DNA from: Desulfovibrio sp. A2
Lineage (GTDB): Bacteria > Desulfobacterota > Desulfovibrionia > Desulfovibrionales > Desulfovibrionaceae
DNA: 64,000 bases
Assembly: GCF_000226255.1 (NCBI RefSeq)
Contig: NZ_AGFG01000030.1
Location: 81,084 to 145,083, forward strand
Direction of reading: 5' to 3'
Shown: in pieces, positions 1 through 8,403 of the stretch
How the letters are laid out: the number at the start of each line of letters is the position of its first letter
Numbering within the stretch: position 1 is the stretch's first letter
The notes under the pieces: model-generated
The model's database searches: none
Told to the model about the DNA's origin: nothing
What the model saw: the letters and a program-made list of their open reading frames with translations, nothing else
Made by a program: the position numbers and the translations under genes

Positions 1-389
1 CGCAGGGCTGCAAGGTCGCCGTCGCTGACGTGGGCCGCGGCCAGCGCGGCGATTTGCGGTTCGAGCAGACGGCGGAACTCCAGCACCTCGCGCAGCTTGG
101 CGCGGCGCTGTTCGATGATGGCGGCCAGCGGCTCGATGAGCGTTTCCTCGGTGTCGTCCAGCACGTAGGTGCCGTCGCCAAGGCGGCTGGTGACGATGCG
201 CTGCTGTTCCAGCGAGCGGATGGCCTCGCGCACGCAATGGCGCGAGACCCCGAACAGTTCAGCCAGGCGGCGTTCGGGGGGCAGCTTGTCGCCGGATTTC
301 AGTTCGCCCTTCTCGATGAGGTCGCGAATCTGCCCCACGATTTCCTCGTGCAGGCGGATGCGGCGCGCGGGCTTGAAGGCGGGGGTCAT
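1..389 (-). CDS. GntR-family regulator, FadR type (partial, runs off left edge)
   Basis: The first 129 codons of a transcription regulator are present; the C-terminal part lies beyond the window. The N-terminal winged helix is clear: a helix with EEIVGQIRDLIEKGEL, then LKSGDKLPPERRLAELFGVS and the recognition helix RHCVREAIRSLEQQ, followed by the wing GDGTYVL. After about residue 80 an all-helical segment (REVLEFRRLLEPQIAALAA) matches the start of an FCD effector domain, so the FadR/PdhR/LldR subfamily is most likely. Such proteins usually sense an organic acid or acyl-CoA. The ATG at 387-389 is the only sensible start. The double palindrome at 445-477 directly upstream fits autoregulation. 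The effector cannot be deduced. Confidence 0.85.
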   Translation of the reverse strand, partial: MTPAFKPARRIRLHEEIVGQIRDLIEKGELKSGDKLPPERRLAELFGVSRHCVREAIRSLEQQRIVTSRLGDGTYVLDDTEETLIEPLAAIIEQRRAKLREVLEFRRLLEPQIAALAAAHVSDGDLAAL

Positions 390-444
390 CTGCGCTTTCA
401 CGCAACGGCCCTCCCGGGGCAGTGGGATGCGCGAACGGCTGCAA

Positions 445-477
445 AATTGGTACAACCATTCACTGGTTGAACCAATT
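445..477. promoter_or_regulatory. Tandem FadR/PdhR-like operators upstream of the gntR gene
   Basis: Two palindromes with core TGGT-N3-ACCA lie 16 bp apart (448-458 and 464-474). The first, in the context AATTGGTACAACCATT, fits the AAnTGGTnnnACCAnTT type of site known for PdhR/LldR-like GntR proteins. They sit 56 bp upstream of the regulator start, so negative autoregulation is the simplest inference. No other gene is divergently placed close by. Confidence 0.6.
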
Positions 478-569
478 CACCCGAACGTGCCCCCGCTGTC
501 AACGAAAATCCGCGCCGGACGGCGAGCGGCGGGCAAGGCGACGCGGTTACGAAGGGGCCGCAACCGACG

Positions 570-601
570 GAAAAGAAAAGCGCGGCCCGAAGGACCGCGC
601 G
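570..601 (-). terminator. Terminator of the DUF3124 gene
   Basis: GC-rich stem (GCGCGGCC at 580-587 pairing with GGACCGCGC at 592-600, one mismatch) closed by a TTCG-type tetraloop on the minus strand, followed there by CTTTTCTTTT. It lies about 70 bp past the stop of the DUF3124 gene. Confidence 0.7.
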
Positions 602-668
602 ATCATCCCTGAAGCAGGGACGCAAGATGCGGGTGCGAACCGACGCCGCGCCGCACTTGCGAAACCCG

Positions 669-1262
669 TCACCTGGCGTTGCCGACCACCTTTCCCTCGG
701 TGATGAACGAAATGCCCTGCGACGACACGGTGCCGATCATCACCCCCTGGGCCAGGGGTTGCGACACCTGCGCCGCCGCGCGCCACACCACGATGAACGC
801 GGGGCCCGCGCCGCCGAGGGTGTCCGATTCCTCCACCACGAACTGGGCCGACCCCAGGGGCGGCAACTGGCGGGGCTCGGTCAGATAGGTGCGCACGGTC
901 TTGCCGTTCTCGTCCACGTAGCGCACCTCCATGAGGGTGATGGGGATGCGCTGGTCGGTGTTGCGCACCGAAAGCATGGTGGTGATGTTCAGGGTGCGGC
1001 CCCGGTTGCCGTACACCACCGAGGAATACACCGGCACGTACACCGTCTGCCCCACGGTCATATCGGCCTGCGCGACCGCCGGAAGGATGCCCGCGCGCGG
1101 CATGCCCGTGGGCATGGGCAGCGCGGCAAGGCCGCAGCACAGGGCGAGGCAGGCCGCCACGCGCAGGGCCAACGTGCGCACCCGGGCGACCGAAACTGCC
1201 GGGACGCGGGCGGCAACGGGCCGGGACAAAAGGGGTGGGGCCGACTGGTCGGGCTGGGTCAT
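669..1262 (-). CDS. Exported DUF3124 protein
   Basis: A 197-residue protein of the DUF3124 family. The first 60 residues contain a basic stretch and a hydrophobic segment ending near LPAVAQA, so it is probably exported or membrane anchored. The mature part starts with MTVGQTVYVPVYSSVVYGN and contains TTMLSVRNTD, a beta-rich pattern typical of the family. No catalytic residues are apparent and no role is established. It follows the ArsR gene by 22 bp on the same strand, which suggests a two-gene unit possibly under metal control (inference). The start is the ATG at 1260-1262. Confidence 0.75.
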   Translation of the reverse strand: MTQPDQSAPPLLSRPVAARVPAVSVARVRTLALRVAACLALCCGLAALPMPTGMPRAGILPAVAQADMTVGQTVYVPVYSSVVYGNRGRTLNITTMLSVRNTDQRIPITLMEVRYVDENGKTVRTYLTEPRQLPPLGSAQFVVEESDTLGGAGPAFIVVWRAAAQVSQPLAQGVMIGTVSSQGISFITEGKVVGNAR

Positions 1263-1284
1263 GGGGCGTTCTCCCGCCGCCGGG

Positions 1285-1782
1285 TCAGCGGCTTTCCTGC
1301 ACGTGGTCCAGCGCCTGGCGGAACAGGTGCCGCACGTGGTCGTCATCAAGGGTGTAGAAGGCGTTCTTGCCGTCGCGGCGCACCCGCACCAGCTTGGCCG
1401 CGCGCAGCAGGCGCAGTTGGTGCGAGACGGCCGACTGGCTGTGGCCCACCACGGCGGCCAGGTCGCACACGCACAGTTCGTCGCAGGCCAGCGCCTCGAG
1501 AATGCGCACGCGGGTGCGGTCGCCCAGCAGCCGGAAGGTGGCGGCCAGTTCGGCCATGTCCTCGTCCGGGGCAAGCCGCGCGCGCACCCGCGCGATGACC
1601 TCGGTGTGCTCGCAGTGCTGCTGGCACACCGTGGCGTCGGCAAGATCGGCCCCGCCCGGCGCGGCAACCGCGTCCGGACCGTCGGGCATGCTCGGCGCGC
1701 ACGCGCGCTTGGCCGTGCGGCCCGACGTGCGGCCGCCGGTTCCGGCGGCGGGTTGCGTGGCGTCTGTCGCGCTCACTGGCAT
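1285..1782 (-). CDS. ArsR/SmtB-family metal-responsive repressor
   Basis: A winged-helix ArsR protein. The recognition region reads GHSQSAVSHQLRLLRAAKLV and the preceding helix carries ELCVCDLAAVVG. That CVC pair is the alpha-3 metal site of CadC/ArsR-type sensors. An upstream TVCQQHCEH motif gives further thiol and histidine ligands, as in CadC where N-terminal cysteines complete the Cd/Pb site. Derepression by a thiophilic metal is therefore likely. The start is uncertain: the ATG at 1782 gives 165 residues with a close GGGAG, and an ATG at 1869 would add a low-complexity 29-residue extension. It is co-directional with the DUF3124 gene. Confidence 0.85.
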   Translation of the reverse strand: MPVSATDATQPAAGTGGRTSGRTAKRACAPSMPDGPDAVAAPGGADLADATVCQQHCEHTEVIARVRARLAPDEDMAELAATFRLLGDRTRVRILEALACDELCVCDLAAVVGHSQSAVSHQLRLLRAAKLVRVRRDGKNAFYTLDDDHVRHLFRQALDHVQESR

Positions 1783-1931
1783 GACTCCCGCGGCATGCTG
1801 CTGCCGCACAGTGTGAACGATACCCGGTGCCGCCGCACGCCCTTTCCGGGTGCCGGGGCTTCGGACCATGCCCCAAGGCTACCCGGAACACCGGGGCGAC
1901 GCAAGGCCCACCCGCCGCGCCGCAGCGACGG

Positions 1932-1957
1932 AAAAGGCCGGGCGCATGCGCCCGGCC
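1932..1957 (-). terminator. Terminator downstream of cheW
   Basis: A perfect 22-bp palindrome (1936-1957, half-site GGCCGGGCGCA) is followed on the minus strand by TTTT. It lies 55 bp past the cheW stop and ends the MCP-cheW unit. Confidence 0.75.
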
Positions 1958-2012
1958 CCGTCGTGTCCTTTTCTGCCTGGCCCGGCTCGCCGCAGGCGGG
2001 CCGTTCAGGCGG

Positions 2013-2546
2013 CTACATGGCCGCGCCGTCGCCCGAAGCCACGGCGGCGGGCATGGCGTCCTCGCCCGGCAGCGTTCCGCCCACCGCAACACCGCTGGCG
2101 GCCAGTTCCTCCACCGAGAAGATGCGGTTGCCGTCCAGGATGATCACGAAGCCGTCGTTGCGATGGCCCATGCCCCGGATGAAGTCCTGCCGCACGGCGG
2201 TGCCCATGCGCGGCGCGGGCTCCACGGCGTCGGCCGGAATCTCGATGACCTCGCGCACCGAATCCACCAGCGCGCCGATGACGGCGGCCTCGCCCTCCAG
2301 CTCGGCCTCCACGATGATGATGCAGGTGTTCACGGTGTCCGCCACCGGGTCCATCCCGAACTTGCGCCGCAGTTCCAGCACGGGCACGGCGCGGCCGCGC
2401 AGGTTGATGACCCCGCGCATGAACTCCGGCGTGCGGGGTATGCGCGTGATGGCGGTCAGTTCCAGCACCTCGCGCACGGTGCCGATGTCCAGCGCGAACA
2501 CCTCTTCGCCAAGGGTGAAGGTAAGATACTGGCTGGTCTCGTACAT
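2013..2546 (-). CDS. cheW: Chemotaxis coupling protein CheW
   Basis: A 177-residue CheW. It couples chemoreceptors to the kinase CheA in the cytoplasmic signalling array. Typical family features are present: YLTFTLGEEVFALDIGTVREVLE at the N terminus, then IPRTPEFMRGVINLRGRAVPVLELRRKF with the conserved NLRG turn, and VDSVREVIEIPADAVEP. A glycine/alanine tail of about 25 residues follows the fold. The ATG at 2546 is preceded by GGGAGG at good distance. The gene follows the chemoreceptor stop by 22 bp, so the two are cotranscribed and this CheW probably serves that receptor. Confidence 0.95.
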   Translation of the reverse strand: MYETSQYLTFTLGEEVFALDIGTVREVLELTAITRIPRTPEFMRGVINLRGRAVPVLELRRKFGMDPVADTVNTCIIIVEAELEGEAAVIGALVDSVREVIEIPADAVEPAPRMGTAVRQDFIRGMGHRNDGFVIILDGNRIFSVEELAASGVAVGGTLPGEDAMPAAVASGDGAAM

Positions 2547-2568
2547 GCTGCCTCCCAAGGCCCAAGCG

Positions 2569-4548
2569 CTAAAAGCGTTCAAACTCGCTGTCGTCCGCAT
2601 CCGCGCCCATGTCCAGGGCGATGTTGCCGCCCTTGCCGGGCACCGCCTTGCGCGGGGTGTGAGCGGCCACGGCGCGCGGGGCCGCGGCGGGCTGGGCGCG
2701 ACGCGGCGCGCGTACCGCGCCGCCGTCCATCGAGGCCACGCGGAAGCGCGAGACGGTGGCCTGCAACTGTTCGGCCTGGCTGGAAAGCTCTTCGGACGTG
2801 GAGGCCATTTCCTCGGAGGCCGAGGCGTTCTGCTGGATGACCTGATCGAGCTGGGCGATGGCCTTGTTGACCTGTTCCGCGCCCACGTTCTGCTCGTTGC
2901 TGGCGGCGGCGATTTCCTGCACCAGTTCGGCCGTGCGGCGGATGCCGGGCACCATCTTGGTCAGCATCTCGCCCGCCTGCTCGGCCACGGCCACGCTGGA
3001 TGAGGAAAGGTCGCTGATCTCGGCCGCGGCCTCGCCGCTGCGTTCGGCCAGCTTGCGCACCTCGGCCGCCACCACGGCGAAGCCCTTGCCGTGTTCCCCG
3101 GCCCGGGCCGCCTCGATGGCCGCGTTGAGTGCCAGCAGGTTGGTCTGGCGGGCGATTTCCTCGATGATGGAAATCTTGGCCGCGATGTCGCGCATGGCCC
3201 CCACCGTATCGCCCACGGCCTTGCCCCCCGCTTCCGCGTCGGTGGCGGCCTGCACGGCGATGGTTTCGGTCTGGCGGGCGTTTTCCATGTTCTGGCGGAT
3301 GTTGGCGGCCATTTCCTCCATGGACGAGGAAATTTCCTCGATGGAGGCGGCCTGCTCTGTGGCCCCCTGCGACAGGGTTTCGGCCGATGCGGAAAGCTCT
3401 TCGCTGCCCGAGGCCACGTTCTCCGCCCCGGCGCGCACCTCGGTGATCACCGAGACAAGGCCGTCCACCATGTCCTTCATGTCGGCGTACACGCCGCGCA
3501 GCCTGCCGCCGTCCGCGTCGAAGGACACGTCCAGGTCGCCCGCCGCGATGCGCCGGGTGACGGCGGCCAGCGCCGCCGGGTCCGCGCCCAACTGGGCCAT
3601 GACCACCCGGATCAGCAGCCAGGAGATGGCCACGCCCGCCACCACGGCCACCAGGGCGATGCCCCCGGTCAGCAGTTGGGCCTGCTCGTTGGACGCCTGC
3701 ACGCGCGGGCCGATCTCGCGCTGTTCCGCCTCGTAGCTGTTCTGGATGGCGTCGCACGCCTGGGCGATGGCCGGGCCGAGCTTGGCCAGGCGTTGGGTGA
3801 ACACCGCGTCACGCTTCAGGGCCGCCGCGGACATGCGCTCGAAGGCCGAGAAATAGTCGGTGCGTTGCTGGTACAGCTCGCGCGCCCGGTCGCGCAGCAC
3901 CGGGTTGCGCACGTCGGCGATAAGACGGTTGAACGCCTCGCCCACCAGTATGGCATCCTGCTTGGCCTGTTCCAGCCATTTGACGTCGGTGTCGGCCATC
4001 ATCTTGACCACGGCCACGCGCAATTCCAGCATGGCCCGCATGACCGCCTCCACGCGGGAAGCGCCCACCACGTCGCCTTCGCGCTGCGCCGATTCCGCCA
4101 GTTGGGCAAGGGCCTGCATGCGCTGCGGCCCCAGGGTGTTCAGGATGGTGATTTCGGTCTGTCGTTCCTGGTCATGCTTGCGCAGTTCGGCCACGCCATC
4201 CGTGTACTGGGCAAGCGCATCGGCCACGGTGGCCAGATGCTTGCGGCGGTCGGGATTCTTGATGGACTTGTCGGCCTCGTCCAGCCCCTTGGCCAATTCC
4301 GCGCGGGCCTCCTCGTAGGAGCGCAGTGCCGTCTCCGACGAGGTGTTCATGAAGCTGAGCACGCCAAGGCGCATCTGGAGCATGTTCGTCATGATGCCCC
4401 CGCTCATGAGCGAACCGCGCGCGGTGCGCCGGTAATCCGTGAAACCGAATGTGGCGTCGGACAACGCCTTGTAGGAAATCCCCCCCATCGCCACCAGCAG
4501 CACCAGAACAAGACCGAACCCCAGAATCAGCTTCTTGGCCAGCGTCAT
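2569..4548 (-). CDS. Methyl-accepting chemotaxis protein with large helical sensor domain
   Basis: A 659-residue chemoreceptor. TM1 spans about 8-27 and TM2 about 294-318. Between them is an all-helical periplasmic domain of about 265 residues, longer than a four-helix bundle and compatible with the helical-bimodular (HBM) class, which often binds organic acids. A HAMP segment (about 319-370, with [12 protein letters not shown]) leads into the signalling domain. The hairpin tip [20 protein letters not shown] is intact, with glutamate/glutamine methylation-type helices around it. The C terminus ends SEFERF, resembling a CheR-docking tail. Start 4548 has GGGAG nine bases upstream. It is cotranscribed with cheW. 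Confidence 0.95.
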   Translation of the reverse strand: MTLAKKLILGFGLVLVLLVAMGGISYKALSDATFGFTDYRRTARGSLMSGGIMTNMLQMRLGVLSFMNTSSETALRSYEEARAELAKGLDEADKSIKNPDRRKHLATVADALAQYTDGVAELRKHDQERQTEITILNTLGPQRMQALAQLAESAQREGDVVGASRVEAVMRAMLELRVAVVKMMADTDVKWLEQAKQDAILVGEAFNRLIADVRNPVLRDRARELYQQRTDYFSAFERMSAAALKRDAVFTQRLAKLGPAIAQACDAIQNSYEAEQREIGPRVQASNEQAQLLTGGIALVAVVAGVAISWLLIRVVMAQLGADPAALAAVTRRIAAGDLDVSFDADGGRLRGVYADMKDMVDGLVSVITEVRAGAENVASGSEELSASAETLSQGATEQAASIEEISSSMEEMAANIRQNMENARQTETIAVQAATDAEAGGKAVGDTVGAMRDIAAKISIIEEIARQTNLLALNAAIEAARAGEHGKGFAVVAAEVRKLAERSGEAAAEISDLSSSSVAVAEQAGEMLTKMVPGIRRTAELVQEIAAASNEQNVGAEQVNKAIAQLDQVIQQNASASEEMASTSEELSSQAEQLQATVSRFRVASMDGGAVRAPRRAQPAAAPRAVAAHTPRKAVPGKGGNIALDMGADADDSEFERF

Positions 4549-4704
4549 GTGTCTTCTCCCGTCCGGAACGTTCACGTCGCGGCGCAGCGTTCGGCCGCGC
4601 CGCGGCCCGGCCCGCTTCTGCCCTGTTTGTCCAGCTCCGCCCTATTCCACCCAGAACAGCCTAATCATGCCCCTGCCAGTGCAACATGATTTTCCCCGTA
4701 TCGG

Positions 4705-5025
4705 TCAGACGGGCGCAACGCCGCACAGCCTGGCCGCGATCCGCACGGCCTGCGCCTCGTCGGGCGCGGCCAGCAGCTCCTCGAACAACTCCCCCGGCAG
4801 TACCGCCGGATCGTAGTCCAGCGTGAGCGTGGAGGTGAAGACGTCGAAACGGGTTCCGCGCAGCCCGGGCCACGTTTCGGGCGTCAGGGCGCGCAGTTGC
4901 GCGGCGGACGGATGCCGCAGGACGGCAAGGTCCACCTTCAGCCGCAACCGGCCTGGAGTATGATCGGCAATTTTCAGAAATTTCCTGAGGTCCGCGAGTA
5001 CACGTGGATTCATATTTTGTTGCAT
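4705..5025 (-). CDS. Small HMA2-like protein
   Basis: A 106-residue soluble protein resembling the HMA2 (heavy-metal-associated-like) family. The motif HTPGRLRLKVD near residue 32 is the family hallmark, and DVFTSTLTLDYDPAVLP matches the second half of a ferredoxin-like fold. The CxxC of true HMA domains is missing, so direct metal transfer is not expected. Two starts compete: ATG at 5025 (AGGAG two bases away) and ATG at 5013, twelve bases farther on; the second has better Shine-Dalgarno spacing. Function unknown. It stands alone between the chemoreceptor and the degenerate receiver gene. Confidence 0.65.
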   Translation of the reverse strand: MQQNMNPRVLADLRKFLKIADHTPGRLRLKVDLAVLRHPSAAQLRALTPETWPGLRGTRFDVFTSTLTLDYDPAVLPGELFEELLAAPDEAQAVRIAARLCGVAPV

Positions 5026-5288
5026 TCTCCTGTCATGCCCGACCGTGCGGAGCACCCTACCCTACTCCCCGGTCGGCGCATGCGCAAGCAGATGCAGGAG
5101 AATGTTCGGCATGCCCCCGCATGCGGGAGCCTATACGTCGCCGCGCCGAGGTGCCGCTCTCGCCCCTGCATGACGGACGCGACCAAAAGCCACGATGCGG
5201 GGCGTCGGCCGGGCCGCGCGGCATTCCGGCGTGGCATCCCGGCAGGGGGGGGGCGGCATGGGGGGCGGCAAGACGCGCAGGCGCGGCT

Positions 5289-5717
5289 TCAAGAGGCGTC
5301 GTGCGATCCGGGCGCGTCGCGGTCCGCGACCGGCGGCGGGGGAACAAGGCGGCGGCGCTGCGCCACCGCAGCCACCTTGCGCAGCATGGAATCCATGTCG
5401 AACGGAATCAGGATGTCGTCGTCGATGCCGCGCTTCATGCACTGGATGGAAAGCCGCACCTGGTCCGGCCGGACCATCAGGATCACCCCCATGTGCGGGG
5501 CCAGTCTGCGCGCGGAATCCAGCAGGCCCAACGGACAGGGCGGCCCTTCGGCGCAGCCGAACAGAAAGACGCTGAAGCCCCCCGTGGCCAGCAGGCGGCG
5601 CGCGTCGTCCGGCTCGGCCGCCACCACGCAGGCGCTGCCCCCGCCCCCCAGCAGTTCGGCCACGTGCCGGGCGAAGGCGGTATCGGTATCGAACACCAGC
5701 ACCGAGGTCATCCACAT
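5289..5717 (-). CDS. Degenerate (pseudo-)receiver domain protein
   Basis: A stand-alone CheY-like domain of 142 residues. It begins WMTSVLVFDTDTAFARHVAEL, keeping an acidic residue of the N-terminal pocket. The strand that normally carries the phospho-acceptor Asp reads FSVFLFGCAEGPPCPLG, with Gly in its place. The conserved Lys of the KP loop is replaced (DILIPFDMDSML). Phosphorylation is therefore unlikely and a protein-interaction role is more plausible. The start could be 5717 or the ATG two codons on; neither has a strong ribosome site. It has its own sigma-54 promoter at 5867-5882 and is probably controlled by the EBP encoded at 6553-8064. Confidence 0.7.
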   Translation of the reverse strand: MWMTSVLVFDTDTAFARHVAELLGGGGSACVVAAEPDDARRLLATGGFSVFLFGCAEGPPCPLGLLDSARRLAPHMGVILMVRPDQVRLSIQCMKRGIDDDILIPFDMDSMLRKVAAVAQRRRLVPPPPVADRDAPGSHDAS

Positions 5718-5866
5718 GGTGCACCGGCCTTTGGCCTGTCCGGCGAAGGGGCTCGGCCCCGGCCCGGACAGGCCGGGCCGGTTCCGGACATCGCTCCGCC
5801 AGGCAGAGGTTGGACATCTGGAAACAGTGCTCACGCGCATCCGCTGCGGTGGCTCGTGAAATACAT

Positions 5867-5882
5867 AGCAAACACTGTTCCA
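5867..5882 (-). promoter_or_regulatory. Sigma-54 promoter of the pseudo-receiver gene
   Basis: On the minus strand the sequence TGGAACAGTGTTTGCT has the invariant GG and GC separated by exactly 10 bp, matching the -24/-12 consensus (TGGCACN5TTGCW) at all but one of the strongly conserved bases. It lies 150 bp upstream of the gene start. Two phased repeats (5896-5915, 5988-6007) lie upstream of it. Confidence 0.7.
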
Positions 5883-5895
5883 GCAATATTTAGCA

Positions 5896-6007
5896 CAATG
5901 TTGCGGCATGTTGGAGGCGACACGATCTGACGACGCAAGGCGGGAGCTGGCGCGGAGCGCTGCGGAAACACGCGTAACGCATCATTTTGCAACATCTTGC
6001 GACATAG
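5896..6007. promoter_or_regulatory. Two phased-repeat candidate EBP binding sites
   Basis: Site A (5898-5915) has two ATGTTG copies exactly 10 bp apart. Site B (5988-6007) has TGCAACATCT followed by TGCGACATAG, again a 10-bp period. B is the opposite orientation of A. They resemble the three 10-bp repeats at 8108-8137 in front of the second sigma-54 promoter. Placement upstream of a -24/-12 promoter suggests enhancer sites for the neighbouring EBP (inference). Confidence 0.5.
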
Positions 6008-6090
6008 CGGCGCACTCCGCAGGAAAAGACCAGCAACGCGTGCCCGGCTGATCGCATCCCGCCGGACACCCCGCGCTCGCCGGACGGGCG

Positions 6091-6474
6091 CTACACCCCG
6101 CCCAGCACCGCGTCGGCCTTCAGGGTGCCCGCCAGCAACGCGCCGATGATGGCGTCGCGCCCGCCCACCACCCCGTCCAGCACGGTGATGCGCTTCCAGG
6201 TGAGATAGTCGTGGAATTCCTGCTCGATGCCGCAGCAGACCACGGTGCTCACGTTTTCGGTCAGAATGATCCGGCACAGCTCCTCGGCCGAGGCGTTGGC
6301 CAGCACCATGGTGCGTGAACGGGCCAGCCCCCCTTCGCCGTCGATGCGGCCCAGCCACGCCTCGGTGGCCCGGTCGAACCGGGGGGCCACCGCATCGCGG
6401 TGCAGGGCCACCAGCACGTTGCCGCGCACGGGGGGTTCCTTCGTTGCCCTGTTCCGGGGCGTCGCATCGCTCAT
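6091..6474 (-). CDS. NifX/dinitrogenase-cofactor-like domain protein
   Basis: A 127-residue protein of the dinitrogenase iron-molybdenum cofactor (NifX/NifB C-terminal-like) superfamily. Visible traits are GNVLVALHRDAVAPRFDRA at the N terminus and a conserved core VSTVVCCGIEQEFHDYL followed by GVVGGRDAIIGALLAG. Family members bind or carry metal clusters; the orange protein (ORP) of Desulfovibrio belongs here. The paired Cys in VVCCGIE are potential ligands. It follows the EBP gene by about 80 bp on the same strand, so the two are probably cotranscribed and the protein may feed a redox or metal signal to the EBP (inference). Confidence 0.75.
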   Translation of the reverse strand: MSDATPRNRATKEPPVRGNVLVALHRDAVAPRFDRATEAWLGRIDGEGGLARSRTMVLANASAEELCRIILTENVSTVVCCGIEQEFHDYLTWKRITVLDGVVGGRDAIIGALLAGTLKADAVLGGV

Positions 6475-6552
6475 TCCGTCACTCCCTCTCGTCGCGTCTG
6501 GCCAGGCATGGCCTGGTTTCGCCGTTCCTCACCCGTCCGCACCGGAGCGGAG

Positions 6553-8064
6553 TCATTGATCCAGCCCATACTGGCGCATCTTGCGCCACAGCGTGGTGCG
6601 CGCCCAGCCCAGTTCGGCGGCGGCAGCGCCGCGCCGCCCCCGCGCCCGCAGCAGCGCCTCCATGATCAGGCGGCGCTCGGCGTCGGCCCAGGTGCCGTCG
6701 ACTCCCGCGCCAGCGGCATGCGTGTCCGTGGCCCGGACACCGGGCGTGGCACGAGATACGGCGCGGGGCGCATCCACCCTGCCGCCAGCCGGGGCCGTGC
6801 TCCGCCCTGGCCGCCCGTCGCGTGGTCCGCCGTGCGTCTCGACGCCCTCCTCCAGCAGATAGCGGGGCAGATGCGGCAGATCCACGTGGGTGTCCTGGCA
6901 CACGTTGACGCAGTATTCCACGATGTTGCGCAGCTCTCGCACGTTGCCAGGGTAGGCATGGTCCAGCAGCGCCCGCTCCGCAGCCGGGGTGAAGCCGGAG
7001 ATCCGCTTGCCGAACATGCCCGCGTACACCTTGAGGTAGTGCGCCAGGAACAGGGCCACGTCGTCGCCCCGCTCGCGCAGGGGCGGCAGATGAAAACGCA
7101 CCACGTTCAGGCGGTACAGCAGATCCTCGCGAAAGCGCCCTTCGCGCACCATGCCCCGCAGGTCACGGTGGGTGGCGGCGATGATCCGCACGTCCACGTG
7201 CACCCCGCGCGTGGATCCCAGCGGGTGGATGATCTTGTCGTCCAGGAAGGTCAGCAGCTTGACCTGCAACGGCAAGGGCAGGTCGCCCACCTCGGTGAGG
7301 AACAGCGTGCCGTTGTGGGCCAGGCGGAACCGGCCGGGCTTGTTCTCCGACGCGCCGGTGAAAGCCCCCTTCTGATGGCCGAACAGCTCCGACTCCAGCA
7401 GGCTTTCCGGCAGCGCGCCGCAGTTCACCTTGACGAACGGCCCCTTGGCCCGGTTGGAGGCGTTGTGCACCGCCTCGGCCAGCAGGTCCTTGCCGGTGCC
7501 CGTCTCTCCGGTGACCAGCACCGAGGAATCCGTCTGCGCGATGCCCGGCAGCAGCCGGAACACCCGCTCCATCTCGGGGCTGTGCCCCAACATGTCGCCG
7601 AAGCCCTGCGGCCATTCCGGCCGGGCCTCGGACGGGCGGAACAGGCGCAGGTCCTCCAGCGTCTCGAAATACCCTACCCGGCTGCCGTCGGCCCCGGTCA
7701 GCGCGCCGCAGGTCACCCGCACGGGGATGCGCGCCCGGTCGGCGTTGACGATGTCCGCCTCGCGCGCCACCGGGGCCACGGCGGCGGACGGCGACTTGTC
7801 CACCACGTCCAGCGGGCAGCCCACGGTGCACAGGCTGCACCGGAACACGTACCGGCAGGGCAGGTTCAGGGCCCGTTCGCGCGACATGGCCGTCAGCGCG
7901 CAGGCCGCCTGGTTCAGGAACACCACTCGCCGCTCGGCCGACACCAGCGCCAGCGGCAAGGGGATGCGGTCCAGCAGGGTGCGCGCCGCAACCGGCCGGT
8001 CGAACAGCCCCTGCAGCAGCGGCCCCAATTCCGAAGCCATGCCTTCCCTTGTCGCAGTGGTCAT
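6553..8064 (-). CDS. Sigma-54 enhancer-binding protein with PAS sensor and altered Walker B
   Basis: A 503-residue EBP. An N-terminal PAS domain (about 25-140) contains a cysteine cluster, C70 and CSLCTVGC at 76-83, a candidate redox or metal sensor. The AAA+ domain has Walker A GETGTGKD (186-193) and an intact sigma-54 contact loop GAFTGA (233-238). It also has the arginine-rich YRLNVVRFHLPPLRER. The Walker B position that is normally LFLDE reads LFLTE, with Thr257 replacing the Asp. The C terminus is a Fis-type helix-turn-helix (AAAAELGWARTTLWRKMRQYGL). Start 8064 is preceded by a G-rich ribosome site; a longer reading frame to 8190 has no supporting site. It is divergent from the chemoreceptor gene it probably activates. 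Confidence 0.92.
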   Translation of the reverse strand: MTTATREGMASELGPLLQGLFDRPVAARTLLDRIPLPLALVSAERRVVFLNQAACALTAMSRERALNLPCRYVFRCSLCTVGCPLDVVDKSPSAAVAPVAREADIVNADRARIPVRVTCGALTGADGSRVGYFETLEDLRLFRPSEARPEWPQGFGDMLGHSPEMERVFRLLPGIAQTDSSVLVTGETGTGKDLLAEAVHNASNRAKGPFVKVNCGALPESLLESELFGHQKGAFTGASENKPGRFRLAHNGTLFLTEVGDLPLPLQVKLLTFLDDKIIHPLGSTRGVHVDVRIIAATHRDLRGMVREGRFREDLLYRLNVVRFHLPPLRERGDDVALFLAHYLKVYAGMFGKRISGFTPAAERALLDHAYPGNVRELRNIVEYCVNVCQDTHVDLPHLPRYLLEEGVETHGGPRDGRPGRSTAPAGGRVDAPRAVSRATPGVRATDTHAAGAGVDGTWADAERRLIMEALLRARGRRGAAAAELGWARTTLWRKMRQYGLDQ

Positions 8065-8107
8065 TCCGGCCCCCCTGCCCGCTTCTAGCCGCCCGCGCGT
8101 CCGGAAC

Positions 8108-8137
8108 GGCAAAACGATGCAAAACGTTGCAAAACTT
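8108..8137. promoter_or_regulatory. Three 10-bp direct repeats, candidate EBP enhancer
   Basis: GGCAAAACGA, TGCAAAACGT and TGCAAAACTT follow each other with a strict 10-bp period. They lie 45-75 bp upstream of the EBP start and about 100 bp upstream of the divergent sigma-54 promoter at 8236. The position suits both autoregulation and activation of the chemoreceptor gene. The related repeats at 5896-6007 share the TTGC/CAAC core. Confidence 0.55.
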
Positions 8138-8235
8138 TTCACAGCGGTAGCGCATTCCCTGCCACAGGACAAGAGCGACTTCACACGCAATGGTCAATAC
8201 ACTGAAATCACAACACAACACCTCCATGTGAATTA

Positions 8236-8251
8236 TGGAACGAAGCTTGCT
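8236..8251 (+). promoter_or_regulatory. Sigma-54 promoter of the chemoreceptor gene
   Basis: TGGAACGAAGCTTGCT shows GG-N10-GC spacing and a -24/-12 match nearly identical to the one at 5867-5882 (both TGGAAC-N5-TTGCT). The start codon is 150 bp downstream, the same distance as for the pseudo-receiver gene. Confidence 0.75.
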
Positions 8252-8403
8252 CGTATCGGATCAGCGACCCAAGGCGGGGTGAGCGCATACAGCACGATGC
8301 CATGCCGGTCGCTTCGAAGCCCCAGCACACCAGGCCCCGGCCATCGACACCCGTCGCCCGCAGCCACGCACCATCGCCCCCGTTTTCAAAGAGGAGCATA
8401 TCC

